Positions 27,375 through 35,773 are shown, counted from the stretch's first letter. The stretch is DNA of 64,000 nt from Caulobacter sp. (GCA_030678995.1 JAUXTQ010000060.1:1-64000), one strand, 5' to 3'. The notes: generated by a model from the sequence alone, not told the origin. Numbers and translations: made by a program.

Positions 27375-27926
27375 ATGTCCGTCCGCCTGTCCCTGCTGAC
27401 CCTGGCGACCCTGGCCCTCGGCGCTTGCGACGGCATGCTGCCGGCCCCGACGCAGCAGGCCGCCTGCTGCTGCCGGCAATGCCCGGCCGACGCCGCGCCG
27501 GCCGCGAAGGGACCAGCCGTTTCCGCCGAGGCCGGCCCCACGGTGCAAGTCGCCGCCGACCGCGACCGCGTGGTCAGGCGCGTCCGCGCCACGCCGGCCG
27601 TCCGCCGCGACAGCCGCGTCTGGCGCTACGAAACCTCGAGCGAGGACCTCTCCGGCGGCCGGTATGGCGGTCGCTACGGCGGCGTCAGCGTCTCGGTCTC
27701 CGAGAACGAAAGCTCGTCGGAGCGCTACAGCTACAGCGAATCCTCCAGCAGCTACGGATCGAGCTCGGCCTCGGGCGGCGGCTATGCCTACGGGTACGGC
27801 AGCGGTTATCGGGGCGGCCCTGGCGCCGGGCGGGTCAGCCGTGATCCGCCGCACCATCCCGGCTACCACCTCGCCGGCACGGACCGGGACGGCTACCTGA
27901 CCTGGCCGGGCAAGGTCGAGGACTAG
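27375..27926 (+). CDS. Putative Gly/Ser/Tyr-rich lipoprotein
   Basis: 183 residues. The signal peptide ends in a lipobox, LATLALGAC, so Cys17 would be lipidated. Next is a Cys cluster (ACCCRQC), then a basic 'VVRRVRATPAVRRDSRVW', then a low-complexity central part rich in Ser, Tyr and Gly ('YSYSESSSSYGSSSASGGGY', 'YAYGYGSGYRGG'). No family recognised. The last 4 bases overlap the convergent modA-like gene. Confidence 0.65.
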   Translation: MSVRLSLLTLATLALGACDGMLPAPTQQAACCCRQCPADAAPAAKGPAVSAEAGPTVQVAADRDRVVRRVRATPAVRRDSRVWRYETSSEDLSGGRYGGRYGGVSVSVSENESSSERYSYSESSSSYGSSSASGGGYAYGYGSGYRGGPGAGRVSRDPPHHPGYHLAGTDRDGYLTWPGKVED

Positions 27927-28696
27927 CCCGGTCTCCCCGGAACGCCGAAGCCGTGGCGTTTGAAGATAGCCGTCGCCCGGGGACCCTGCAGGAAGTCCAG
28001 GAAGGCCGCCGCGCCCCTGTTGCGCGAGGCGGCGACCACCGCCGCCGGATAGAGAATCGGCGGATGGCTCGAGGCCGGAAAGACATCGACCACCCGCACC
28101 CTCGGCTCGGCCCTGGCGTCGGTGACATAGACGATCCCCAGCGGCGCCTCGCCCCGGGCGACATAGGCCAGGGCGGCCCGCACGGACTCGGCCGGCAGCA
28201 GCCGTCCGTCCACCCTGCTCCAGGCGCCCAGCATCGTCAGGGCCGCCTTGGCATACCGGCCGGCGGGAACTGCAGCCGGGTCGGCCAACGCCAGCCGACC
28301 GCCGTCCAGCGCCCGCGCCAGATCCATGCCCGGTGCGATCTTCAGGGCCGTCCTCGAACCGGCCGGGGCGATCAGCGCCAGCCGGTTGGTCAGCAGGTCC
28401 CGGCGCGAGGCGCGGACGATCCGTCCCCGGCCGGCCAGCCAGTCCATCCAGTCCTCGTCCGCGGACAGGAACACATCGGCGGGCGCCCCCTGGTCGATCT
28501 GGCGGGCCATGGCCGAGGAGGCGCCGAAGCTGAACCGCACGGCCGTCCCCGAGGCCGCCGTCCAGGCCGCGCCGGCCGCGGTCAGGGCTTCCTGCAGCGA
28601 CGCCGCCGCGAACACGGTCACCCTGCCGGCGGCGACCGCCGTTGCCGGGGCCAGCAGGGCCGCCGCGCCGGCCAGGAAGACCCGTCTGTTCCGCAC
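27923..28696 (-). CDS. modA: Molybdate-type ABC substrate-binding protein (ModA-like)
   Basis: 257-residue exported binding protein. Start GTG 28696 has AAGGA 8 bases upstream and yields a signal peptide with 'RRVFLAGAAALLAPATAVAA'; the double Arg hints at Tat export. Family motifs: 'VTVFAAASLQEALTAAGAAW' with the oxyanion Ser, 'FGASSAMARQIDQGAPADVF', 'NRLALIAPAG' and 'GIVYVTDARAEPRVRVVDVF'. No modB/modC permease genes are adjacent, so it is either an orphan binding protein or serves a distant transporter. The symbol is by family; the bound oxyanion is not proven. Confidence 0.82.
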   Translation of the reverse strand: MRNRRVFLAGAAALLAPATAVAAGRVTVFAAASLQEALTAAGAAWTAASGTAVRFSFGASSAMARQIDQGAPADVFLSADEDWMDWLAGRGRIVRASRRDLLTNRLALIAPAGSRTALKIAPGMDLARALDGGRLALADPAAVPAGRYAKAALTMLGAWSRVDGRLLPAESVRAALAYVARGEAPLGIVYVTDARAEPRVRVVDVFPASSHPPILYPAAVVAASRNRGAAAFLDFLQGPRATAIFKRHGFGVPGRPG

Positions 28697-28776
28697 GTCG
28701 AGGTCCTTTTCCACGCTGGCCTGCGCCTTGCGACCCATCCTCCTCGCTGGACCAGAACGGGACAAGGGGGAGACCA

Positions 28777-28881
28777 ATGCGTTCGCCGAACGGACCGCTT
28801 TTCAAGACCTACGAGATCGTCGCCATCATCGCCTTCCTGACCGCCGCCGCCGCCTGGGCCGGGCTCAAGCTGGTCTACTAG
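28777..28881 (+). CDS. Small single-helix membrane protein
   Basis: 34 residues (MRSPNGPLFKTYEIVAIIAF then LTAAAAWAGLKLVY) from ATG 28777 with a strong ribosome site, AAGGGGGAG, 5 bases upstream. Residues 13-29 form a single membrane helix, basic start inside, short aromatic end outside. No family recognised. The strong ribosome site and sensible topology are the only support that it is real. Confidence 0.55.
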   Translation: MRSPNGPLFKTYEIVAIIAFLTAAAAWAGLKLVY

Positions 28882-28983
28882 GCGCCTGGCCGGACTGAAC
28901 CGGTCCCAGCCCCACGCGCCGCGGCCCTGAGGCCTGCGCGCGTTCGCACAACGGCTGAAGATTTCGCCTGGTCCCTGACGGCC

Positions 28984-29004
28984 GGTCCGGACAACAACCG
29001 GACC
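28984..29004 (-). terminator. Hairpin downstream of tRNA-Arg
   Basis: 7-bp stem GGTCCGG / CCGGACC with a 7-base loop, 3 bases past the tRNA 3' end on the minus strand. No U-tract, so the terminator role is tentative. Confidence 0.45.
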
Positions 29005-29006
29005 AA

Positions 29007-29083
29007 TGGCGCACCCGACACGATTCGAACGTGTGACCTTTGCCTTCGGAGGGCAACGCTCTATCCAGCTGAGCTACGGGTGC
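29007..29083 (-). tRNA. tRNA-Arg (anticodon CCG)
   Basis: 77 bases with encoded CCA. Acceptor stem GCACCCG / CGGGTGC, D-arm AGCTCAGCTGGATAGAGC, anticodon loop CTCCGAA inside a TTGCC/GGCAA stem (anticodon CCG, reading CGG), T-loop GTTCGAATC. Discriminator G73. Confidence 0.97.
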
Positions 29084-29153
29084 GGATCGCTGGCGGAGGC
29101 GGGTCAATAGCGGAAAGCCGCGCCGGGCGCAAACGGCCCGGTGCGCGGGGCGC

Positions 29154-30131
29154 TCAGGCCTTCGCGTTGGCGATCGCCAGGCCGATCATGATCATGTTCA
29201 GGATCAGGTAGCCCGCCAGCAGCACGGCGGCGCCCGTGAGGTCCCGCTGCCGCTGCAACACCGCGTCGCCGCCCTGGCTGATGATGCGCAGCGAGATCAC
29301 CCCCCGGCCTGTGACGGCCATGATCAGGGCCAGGGTCGCGAAATGCAGCTGGTCCAGCAGATAGACGCCGTCATGGGCCCCGACCAGCTTCTCCACCGAC
29401 ACGAAGCTGAGCACGACGGCGAAGGTGGTGGCGCCCAGCAGGCTCATGCGGCCGTCGGTGACCGTCAGGCTGATCAGCGCCAGCAGGGCGGCGATATAGA
29501 GGGGAAAGGTCGCCTTGATGAAATTGGCGATGTGGTTGCGCTCGACGCCTACCTGCATCGTCAGGCCGGCGTAGCGACTGATCCCCCGCGGCAGCGACGG
29601 ATCGCCAAAGGTGGTCGGGTGGGCAGTGACGCCGTCGTTGAGCCGGAAGTCCTTCAGCCGCCAGCCGGCCAGGTCGATCGCCGGGTTCATGCCGGAATTG
29701 TCGCCGTCGGCGGCATAGACGAAATCGCGGGTGTCGAGCACGCCTTCCTCGATCTCGATCACCAGCGGCTGCTCGTCGAAGGGGTAGTTGCGCAGCGAGA
29801 AGTCCTGGCGGAAGACGCCGGTGAACTTGCGCGTCGCCCACCAGCCGCCGACCCGCTCGAGGCTCGCATCCAGGCTTCCCTGCACTGAAACGGCGTTGAC
29901 GAACTCGACGGTCTTGAGCGGTTCGAGATCGCTGGTCGGACAGACGCTCCACATCCAGAAATCTGCCCGGAAGGTGCCCGCCGCGGTATCCACCTGCGAG
30001 AGGGAGGTGATGTAGGTCCCGACCCGGCAGCGCGCCGGCGCCGCGCCCGCCTCCCCGGCGCCCGCCAGCAGGACGATCATCACCAGGGTCGCCATGGTCA
30101 GGCCGATGGCGCGCGCGCGTGCAGACTGCAT
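29154..30131 (-). CDS. Pentameric ligand-gated ion channel homologue
   Basis: 325 residues from ATG 30131 (a signal peptide follows: TMATLVMIVLLAGAGEAGAA). The N-terminal ligand-binding beta domain opens with VGTYITSLSQVDTAAGTFRA and 'DFWMWSVCPTSD', and has the pLGIC loop 'QDFSLRNYPFDEQPLVIEIE', equivalent to the FPFD-Q Cys-loop region; prokaryotic members lack the loop cysteines, as here. Four membrane helices follow: M1 'FIKATFPLYIAALLALISLT' (with the conserved Pro), M2 'LLGATTFAVVLSFVSVEKLV', M3 'LHFATLALIMAVTGRGVISL', M4 'LLAGYLILNMIMIGLAIANA'. Relatives include GLIC and ELIC. Ligand and ion unknown. Confidence 0.85.
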   Translation of the reverse strand: MQSARARAIGLTMATLVMIVLLAGAGEAGAAPARCRVGTYITSLSQVDTAAGTFRADFWMWSVCPTSDLEPLKTVEFVNAVSVQGSLDASLERVGGWWATRKFTGVFRQDFSLRNYPFDEQPLVIEIEEGVLDTRDFVYAADGDNSGMNPAIDLAGWRLKDFRLNDGVTAHPTTFGDPSLPRGISRYAGLTMQVGVERNHIANFIKATFPLYIAALLALISLTVTDGRMSLLGATTFAVVLSFVSVEKLVGAHDGVYLLDQLHFATLALIMAVTGRGVISLRIISQGGDAVLQRQRDLTGAAVLLAGYLILNMIMIGLAIANAKA

Positions 30132-30200
30132 GTTCCGGAACCCCCCGATCCCCGTGAAGCAGCAATCTTTCCGATCATCCCGCCAGCTCAAACCCCGCAG

Positions 30201-30392
30201 TTACCCGATCTGCGGATTCTTCTGGCCGGCGGCCAGCCAGACAAAGCGCGCCACGGGTATCCCGGTCGCGCCGAGGATCTGCGGGTTGACCAGGATGATG
30301 CAGGCCATGGTCAGGAAAGTGGTCAGGCCCGCCAGCACCTCGGTGCATACCGCCGTGCCGTTCTCCTTCAGCCTGAACAGCCATTCGAGCAC
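30201..30392 (-). pseudogene. Truncated NCS2/AzgA-type purine permease (N-terminal remnant)
   Basis: A 63-codon frame from GTG 30392 begins LEWLFRLKENGTAVCTEVLA and GLTTFLTMACIILVNPQIL, which is the start of adenine/guanine-hypoxanthine permeases, normally about 430 residues. Similarity stops near residue 46 (GATGIP); a short unrelated tail leads to a stop. No further permease pieces are seen downstream in any frame, where the channel gene begins, so the rest appears deleted. The GTG sits 5 bases after the M48 gene stop. Confidence 0.75.
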
Positions 30393-30396
30393 CCCC

Positions 30397-32232
30397 TCAG
30401 CCGCCGAGCAGACCGCCGAGCGAGCGCAGGTCGCGCAGGCTGGGCGGCTTGACGCCGCTGGCCGGCGCCTCGTCCTCGGAGCCCCAGTAGGCGAGGTCCT
30501 CGAGCTCTCGCTTCTGGGCCTCGCTGAGGGTGGCGTAGTCCACATCCAGGGCGGCGTTCTGGCAGTCGAGCATGACCTGGTCGCGCTGGGTGGCGCGGCA
30601 GCGCTGGAGCAGCGGCTTGACCGCCGCCAGGCTCTTCTGCCGGGCGAGGATGCGCACGTCCTCGGGCAGGAAGTAGTCGCTGTCGCCGGTCTTTCGGCGG
30701 CCTTCGGCGACCACGGCCTGGGCCTGGGGCAGCCGCCCGGAGGTGGTGTAGAGCCGGGCCAGTTCGCGGTAGGCCTCGGGCGAGACGTTGGGCGAGCTGC
30801 GCGCCGTTTCCAGGTGGCGGATGGCGCTGTCGACGCGGCCCGCGGCCAGGTCGACCCGGGCGGCCCAGTAGCGGACATAGGCCTCGCGGCCGAAGATTGA
30901 GCCCAGGGCCATGGCGATCCTCTGGGTCGCGGTCATGCTGTCGGCGGGATCGGCGTCCAGAGCGACCTGGGTGTCGGCGATGGCGCGGGCGACGGCCAGG
31001 CCCTGGCGCAGTTCGGGCAGGGCGAGAATGGCCGCCGTCTCGGTCCGCACCACCCCGCCGGTCAGCTCGATGCCGCCCTTCTCGTAGGCGGCGGCGCGGT
31101 AGCGTTCGAGCCCCTCCTCGCGCTGCTTGGCCGACCGGTGGTCGCGCGACGTCCAGGCGAAGAACTGCTCGCGCAGGCCTTCATAGAGGCCCTTGCCCAG
31201 ACTGGTCGCCACAGAGCTGAAGGCCGGGCCCAGCGCGCCGGTGGTCAGGGCGCCCTGCACCGAGGGATTTTCCAGCGCCTTGGTCGCCCGGGCCTCCATC
31301 TTGCCGCGCACCTCGGCCATGCGCTGTTCGCGGGTCTTTTCAGAGGCCTCGAACCGGCCGGTGGCCAGGGATGTCCGCGGTCTCATACCCACCAGCACGG
31401 TCGCGTCGTAGCCGGCGACGTCGGCCTCGTCCTCCTGGGCGCGGCCCCAGGACGGATAGAGCACCGAGTCCATCAGGAAGCGCAGCCGCCGGTGGGTCTC
31501 GCGGGCGTCGCGCACCTCCAGCTTCGCCGGACCGCTCAGGGGCGTGGCCTCGGAATAGCGCAGGGTCGATTCCAGCATGGCGCCGCGCTGGTAGATCTTC
31601 GCCGCTTCCCGGGCCATGCGGCGCTGGCCCTCGCCGACCTCGTCGCGGTTGGCGTGCTGCAGGGCCAGGTGGCTGTATTCGTGGCCGAGCAGCCAGTAGA
31701 GGTCGTTGTCGGTCAGGTCGGTCGCCGGCTGGCCCGGCTCGCCCTCGAACACCCCCAGCCAGACGATGATGGTGTTGTCGGCCCGCGCCTCGGCGTTGAA
31801 GCCGACATTGGCGCTGATCAGCACCTTCGGGCGCGGCGCGTCGGGATAGGGCCAGGCGTCGGCGATGCGATCGACCATGACCTGCAGCCGCTTCTGCGTC
31901 TCGGGCATGGTGAAGAGGGTCGGGCGCAGGCTGCCGCGCACGTCGGCCTGGGCCGAGAGACTCATGCCGCCGGTGGCGGCGGCGCTCCGGTCGGCGGCCC
32001 GGCGACCGGCCGCATCCTTTGAACACAGGAAGACGCCGCCCTTGCCGCTGATCGAGAATCCGCCGCCGCCGCCGATAGCCTTGAAGACGCCGCCGCTCTT
32101 CGGCGCGGTCGCGGCCAGGGTGCGGGCCGAGGCGCACTTGGCGACCAGGGCCGGCGGCGGGGTCTGGGCAGCCAGGGCGCCGGCGACGGCCAGGGCCGAG
32201 GCCCCCGCGACGAGCGCTAGTCCCGGGCGCAT
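30397..32232 (-). CDS. M48-like exported zinc metalloprotease with TPR-like C-terminus
   Basis: 611 residues from ATG 32232 (signal peptide MRPGLALVAGASALAVAGAL). The zinc motif HExxH is in YWLLGHEYSHLALQHANRDE with the third ligand Glu in 'RAQEDEADVAGYDATV', the arrangement of M48/Oma1-BepA peptidases. A long N-terminal region has a Gly-rich stretch (SGGVFKAIGGGGGFSISGKG), and the C-terminal third is helical with TPR-like repeats ('AYVRYWAARVDLAAGRVDSA', 'EAYRELARLYTTSGRLPQAQ'). Third gene of an operon with a CHASE2 protein and a small exported protein; its start overlaps the latter by 16 bases. Probably acts in periplasmic proteostasis. Confidence 0.85.
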   Translation of the reverse strand: MRPGLALVAGASALAVAGALAAQTPPPALVAKCASARTLAATAPKSGGVFKAIGGGGGFSISGKGGVFLCSKDAAGRRAADRSAAATGGMSLSAQADVRGSLRPTLFTMPETQKRLQVMVDRIADAWPYPDAPRPKVLISANVGFNAEARADNTIIVWLGVFEGEPGQPATDLTDNDLYWLLGHEYSHLALQHANRDEVGEGQRRMAREAAKIYQRGAMLESTLRYSEATPLSGPAKLEVRDARETHRRLRFLMDSVLYPSWGRAQEDEADVAGYDATVLVGMRPRTSLATGRFEASEKTREQRMAEVRGKMEARATKALENPSVQGALTTGALGPAFSSVATSLGKGLYEGLREQFFAWTSRDHRSAKQREEGLERYRAAAYEKGGIELTGGVVRTETAAILALPELRQGLAVARAIADTQVALDADPADSMTATQRIAMALGSIFGREAYVRYWAARVDLAAGRVDSAIRHLETARSSPNVSPEAYRELARLYTTSGRLPQAQAVVAEGRRKTGDSDYFLPEDVRILARQKSLAAVKPLLQRCRATQRDQVMLDCQNAALDVDYATLSEAQKRELEDLAYWGSEDEAPASGVKPPSLRDLRSLGGLLGG

Positions 32233-32582
32233 GAGGACGCGCCCTGAGACCCGAAGGTCTTGGCCTGCGGTCCCGGCGTGGCCCGCCGCGGCGCGCAACC
32301 GGCAGGCGGCTTGATCGCCGAGGGCAGCACGAAGTAGCTCTTGCCGTCGGCCGCCTTGAGCTTGACGCAGGCGGCGTCGGCCGGGCTTTCACGGGTCACC
32401 GCGCCCAGCTGGGTCACCGGTACATCCGCCCCCCGGGCGAAACAGTCGGCGTCCTTGTAGAGGGTCACACGGGGGCCCGGCAGGCTCACGGCCTCGCCGG
32501 CGGCGGCGGGCGAAACCAGGATGGCGGCAGTCAAAAGTCCGGCGGCCAGAACGCGGCGGGCGGGCGGGTAGGCTTCACGCAT
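32217..32582 (-). CDS. Small exported protein of the CHASE2/M48 operon
   Basis: 121 residues from ATG 32582, which overlaps the CHASE2 gene stop by ATGA. A signal peptide ('RRVLAAGLLTAAILVSPAAA') precedes a small domain with 'VTLYKDADCFARGADVPVTQ' and 'ADAACVKLKAADGKSYFVLP' and three mature Cys plus one near the end. The shape recalls SH3-like periplasmic ligand domains, but no family is recognised. Sits between the sensor and the protease, both overlapping, so it is likely a subunit or substrate-like adaptor of them. Confidence 0.75.
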   Translation of the reverse strand: MREAYPPARRVLAAGLLTAAILVSPAAAGEAVSLPGPRVTLYKDADCFARGADVPVTQLGAVTRESPADAACVKLKAADGKSYFVLPSAIKPPAGCAPRRATPGPQAKTFGSQGASSCARD

Positions 32583-34444
32583 CACGAGGAATCCTCCTCC
32601 GGCGAGACGGGATCCCCCGAGTCCGCGCCTGATGGTCGAGGCCGACGGCGTCGCCGCAGCCACCGCGCCAGTATGCCCAAGCGGTCCCACAGAAGGAAGA
32701 GGCCGCGCCCGGTCATCTGCACCAGCTTGCGGCCCTGGTTGCGTGACCCGGCCCAGCCGACCCCGACCACCCAGGCCAGGCCCTCGACGCTCCAGAAGCT
32801 GGCGGCTGCGTCCATGAAGGTCAACACGAACAGGCCGATCACGTTCACAGGTTTCCAGTGCAGGCTGTAGGTGATCGCGGTGGCGGCCAGCAGGATCAGG
32901 CCGGCGATCGCGAAGACACCAAGGGCCGCGGTCAGGGCGCTGCCGTCCGGCCCCTCGCGTTTCGCCAGCCGGCGGCGGGTCAGTTCGACCGTCATCGCCA
33001 CCAGGAACGCGCAGGTGAAGGCCAGCACCTCGCCCCAGTCGAGATTGAGGAAGCCCAGAAAGCCCGCGCGCCAGACTGGCGGCGGCAGGCGCAGCATCCC
33101 ACGACCCTGCTCGACCAGGTTGTCGAAGGCCATGGCGTGGAAATGGACGCCCGGCTCGCGGCCATTCACGACGGTCTCGACCCAGTCATTGCCGGCCACC
33201 AGCGAGGCGCCCACGGCCACGGCCCGGCCATCGACGTAGGGCCGCACCGCAGCCGCCCGTTCGCCGCCCGCCGCCAGCTCCTGCCTGAGCACGGCATAGT
33301 CGAATGTGGGATGGTAGGGGCACGGCACCTGCACCGCCGCCACCCCCTGGCCGATGGCCGAGGACACCTGCGCCCAGCCGATCCGCAGCAGCCGCCAGAT
33401 CGAGCGGGTCTCCGCGCGGCACGGGGCGTCGCGGCGCCCAGCGTCCTGGTAGAGCCGCGCGCGGAGGGCGAGGAAGGCCGGGTCCGGCCGCGACCCCCAG
33501 GTCGGCACGACCGGTGAAGGTCCGCGCCAGCCGGCCCCCTCCCGCAGGTCCGGGCAGGTCTTCGGCGGAGTCTTTGACCCGGCGCAGACGGCGGCGAACA
33601 TCGCCGCGCCGGGCGACAGGTCATAGGCGCCCGTGCCCCACCAGGTGAGCGGGTGGTCGGCGTTGTCCGGCGAGGACAGCTCGCGCGGCTTGCCGCCGGC
33701 CATGGCCGGATTGAGGCTTTTGCAGCGGGCGATGATCTCCTCGCCCAGGGCCTCGTCCGGGCCGCCCTTGTAGAAGGCGCGGATCGCCGCGTCGTAGCTG
33801 TCGCGGGTCAGCACCGGGATGACGGCGTCCGGCGCGCCCGGCCAGCCCAGGGGGGCGATGACGGCGGCCTGGTCCAGACGGATCAGGTCGAACGAAATGT
33901 CCTCGTACAGCCCAGGCCCACAGAGGTCGGGCGGATAGGGCTTGCCGAGGATCACCGGGACGCCGCCCCTGTCCACGATGCAGCCGATCTTGGCCATGGG
34001 CGTGGCGCGGCAGGCCGGGTCGGTCTCCCATTCGTCCGCCCTGGTCACCCGGCGCAGGGCGGTCACGAACTGGTCGTGCCCCTCCGGGTCACGCAGGTCG
34101 GAGGCGAGGATATAGTCCAGCAGGATGACCGCCGGCCGGGGTCCGCCCTGCGTGTCGGGGGCAAGGGTGTCGAGGATGCCGGCGTAGAAGTCATGCTCCG
34201 GCGGCCAGCTGCGGTCCAGCTCGCGCAGGGTCTGGTCGCTGACCTCGACCACCGTCGTCAGGTCGCGGCCCTCAGCCTTGGCGCCGCCGTAGAAGGGCGC
34301 GGTCACCCGGGCCACCACGTCCGCGCTGTGGCGGTCGGCGGCGTCGTTCAGGCCCATGGGGTCGATGATCGAGATGACGGCGCCGATCGCCACCACCGTC
34401 GCCGCCACGCCCGCGACCGAGAGGAATTCCCGCCAGCTCGCCAA
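32582..34444 (-). CDS. CHASE2-domain membrane sensor protein
   Basis: 620 residues: an N-terminal helix (VAGVAATVVAIGAVISIIDP), a ~400-residue periplasmic CHASE2-type domain that starts 'DLTTVVEVSDQTLRELDRSW' and ends 'EPGVHFHAMAFDNLVEQGR', three further helices ('LAFTCAFLVAMTVELTRRRL', 'LGVFAIAGLILLAATAITYS', 'FVLTFMDAAASFWSVEGLAW') and a basic cytoplasmic tail. CHASE2 is normally fused to adenylate cyclase, kinase or GGDEF domains; here no output enzyme is attached. First gene of the three-gene operon. Confidence 0.82.
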   Translation of the reverse strand: MASWREFLSVAGVAATVVAIGAVISIIDPMGLNDAADRHSADVVARVTAPFYGGAKAEGRDLTTVVEVSDQTLRELDRSWPPEHDFYAGILDTLAPDTQGGPRPAVILLDYILASDLRDPEGHDQFVTALRRVTRADEWETDPACRATPMAKIGCIVDRGGVPVILGKPYPPDLCGPGLYEDISFDLIRLDQAAVIAPLGWPGAPDAVIPVLTRDSYDAAIRAFYKGGPDEALGEEIIARCKSLNPAMAGGKPRELSSPDNADHPLTWWGTGAYDLSPGAAMFAAVCAGSKTPPKTCPDLREGAGWRGPSPVVPTWGSRPDPAFLALRARLYQDAGRRDAPCRAETRSIWRLLRIGWAQVSSAIGQGVAAVQVPCPYHPTFDYAVLRQELAAGGERAAAVRPYVDGRAVAVGASLVAGNDWVETVVNGREPGVHFHAMAFDNLVEQGRGMLRLPPPVWRAGFLGFLNLDWGEVLAFTCAFLVAMTVELTRRRLAKREGPDGSALTAALGVFAIAGLILLAATAITYSLHWKPVNVIGLFVLTFMDAAASFWSVEGLAWVVGVGWAGSRNQGRKLVQMTGRGLFLLWDRLGILARWLRRRRRPRPSGADSGDPVSPEEDSS

Positions 34445-34498
34445 GGCCGCCCTCCGTTGAGGGCAGGTTAGCGGTCGGCGGGCTCAGGGCAACCGCCG

Positions 34499-35773
34499 TC
34501 AGTGCATCTTGAAGCGGATCGGCACCGACTTGGGTCCGCAGACGAAGGCCGCCTCCATGCGGCGCGGGGTCCCGTCCAGTTCGACGCTCTCCAGCCGTGG
34601 CAACAGTTCTTCCCAAAGCACCCGCATCTCCATCCGGCCCAGATGCTGGCCGAGGCAGACGTGCGCGCCGTAGCCGAAGGCCACATGCTTGTTGGGCGAG
34701 CGTTCGATGTCGAACTTGAACGGATCCTTGAACACCGCCTCGTCGCGGTTGCCGGACGGATAGCTGAGCATCAGCCAGTCGCCCTTGGCGATCTTCTGGC
34801 CGGCCACCTCGGCGTCGGCCGTGGCGCTGCGCATGAAGTGCTTCACCGGGGTTTCCCAGCGGATCGACTCCTCCACCAGACCGGGGATCAGCGACAGGTC
34901 CGCCTTCACCCTGGCGAACTGGTCGGGGTTCTGCGCCAGGGCCCACATGGCCCCGGAGGTGGTGTTTGAGGTGGTGTCGTGACCGGCCGTGGCGGCGATG
35001 ATGTAGTAGCTCATGGCCTCCAGGTGGCCGAGGGGCTTGCCCTCGATCTGGCCGTTGGCGATGACGCTGGCCAGGTCATTGCGGGGGGTGCGCCGCCGGT
35101 CCTCGGTCATCTCGTTGAAATAGGTCATGAAGTCCAACACCGTGGCCTGCACGGCGGCGAGGGCGGTTTCAGGGTCGGTCATCTCCGCGCCGCTGCGGTT
35201 CAGCTCCGGGTCGGCGCTGCCGAACAGTTCCTGGGTCAGCCTGAGCATGCGCGGCTCGTCGATCTCCGGCACGCCGAGAACTTCCATGATCACATGCAGC
35301 GGATAGAGAAAGGCGACGTCGCGGGCGAAGTCGCAGCGGTCGCCCTTGGCGGCCATGCGATCGACGAAGCCGCGGGCGATCTCGCGGATCCGCGCCTCAA
35401 GCCCGCGGATGTTCTGCGGCAGGAACCAGGCCTGGGTCAGGCGCCGGTAGTTCATGTGGTCGGGGTTATCCATCTGCACCAGCGAACGGACCAGGTGCGG
35501 CGAGCCACCGGTCATCTGGCGCACGCGTTTGTCCATCTCGATGGGCGTCACGACGGTGGCGAGGTCACCGTTGTGGAACAGGTCGTTCTGCTTCTCGATC
35601 TCCTGGATGTCGGCGAAGCGGGTGACGACCCAGAAGGGGTCGAAGCCCTGCGGCTGGGCCTTGGCCAGCGGCGCATTGGCCCGCAGCCAGCGGAAGGCGT
35701 CGTCAATCCGGGTCCCGTCGGCGTAGGCCTTGGGATCGACGATGGTGTTGGCCACGTCCTGGGGAATCATCAT
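34499..35773 (-). CDS. Cytochrome P450
   Basis: 424-residue soluble bacterial P450. I choose the first of two adjacent ATGs (35773) with AGGA 9 bases upstream. The heme-Cys loop is VAFGYGAHVCLGQHLGRMEM, the I-helix oxygen motif 'AATAGHDTTSNTTSGAMW' and the K-helix ExxR in 'GLVEESIRWETPVKHFMRSA'. Similar P450s in Caulobacterales/sphingomonads often act on steroids, terpenoids or fatty acids, but the substrate cannot be read here. Divergent from a TetR gene; a rubredoxin lies past that gene. Confidence 0.93.
   Translation of the reverse strand: MMIPQDVANTIVDPKAYADGTRIDDAFRWLRANAPLAKAQPQGFDPFWVVTRFADIQEIEKQNDLFHNGDLATVVTPIEMDKRVRQMTGGSPHLVRSLVQMDNPDHMNYRRLTQAWFLPQNIRGLEARIREIARGFVDRMAAKGDRCDFARDVAFLYPLHVIMEVLGVPEIDEPRMLRLTQELFGSADPELNRSGAEMTDPETALAAVQATVLDFMTYFNEMTEDRRRTPRNDLASVIANGQIEGKPLGHLEAMSYYIIAATAGHDTTSNTTSGAMWALAQNPDQFARVKADLSLIPGLVEESIRWETPVKHFMRSATADAEVAGQKIAKGDWLMLSYPSGNRDEAVFKDPFKFDIERSPNKHVAFGYGAHVCLGQHLGRMEMRVLWEELLPRLESVELDGTPRRMEAAFVCGPKSVPIRFKMH

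Noticed and set aside
30175..30384. Alternative minus-strand frame over the permease remnant
   Set aside because: Gly/His/Arg-rich, no similarity; the frame 30201-30392 clearly shows permease residues.
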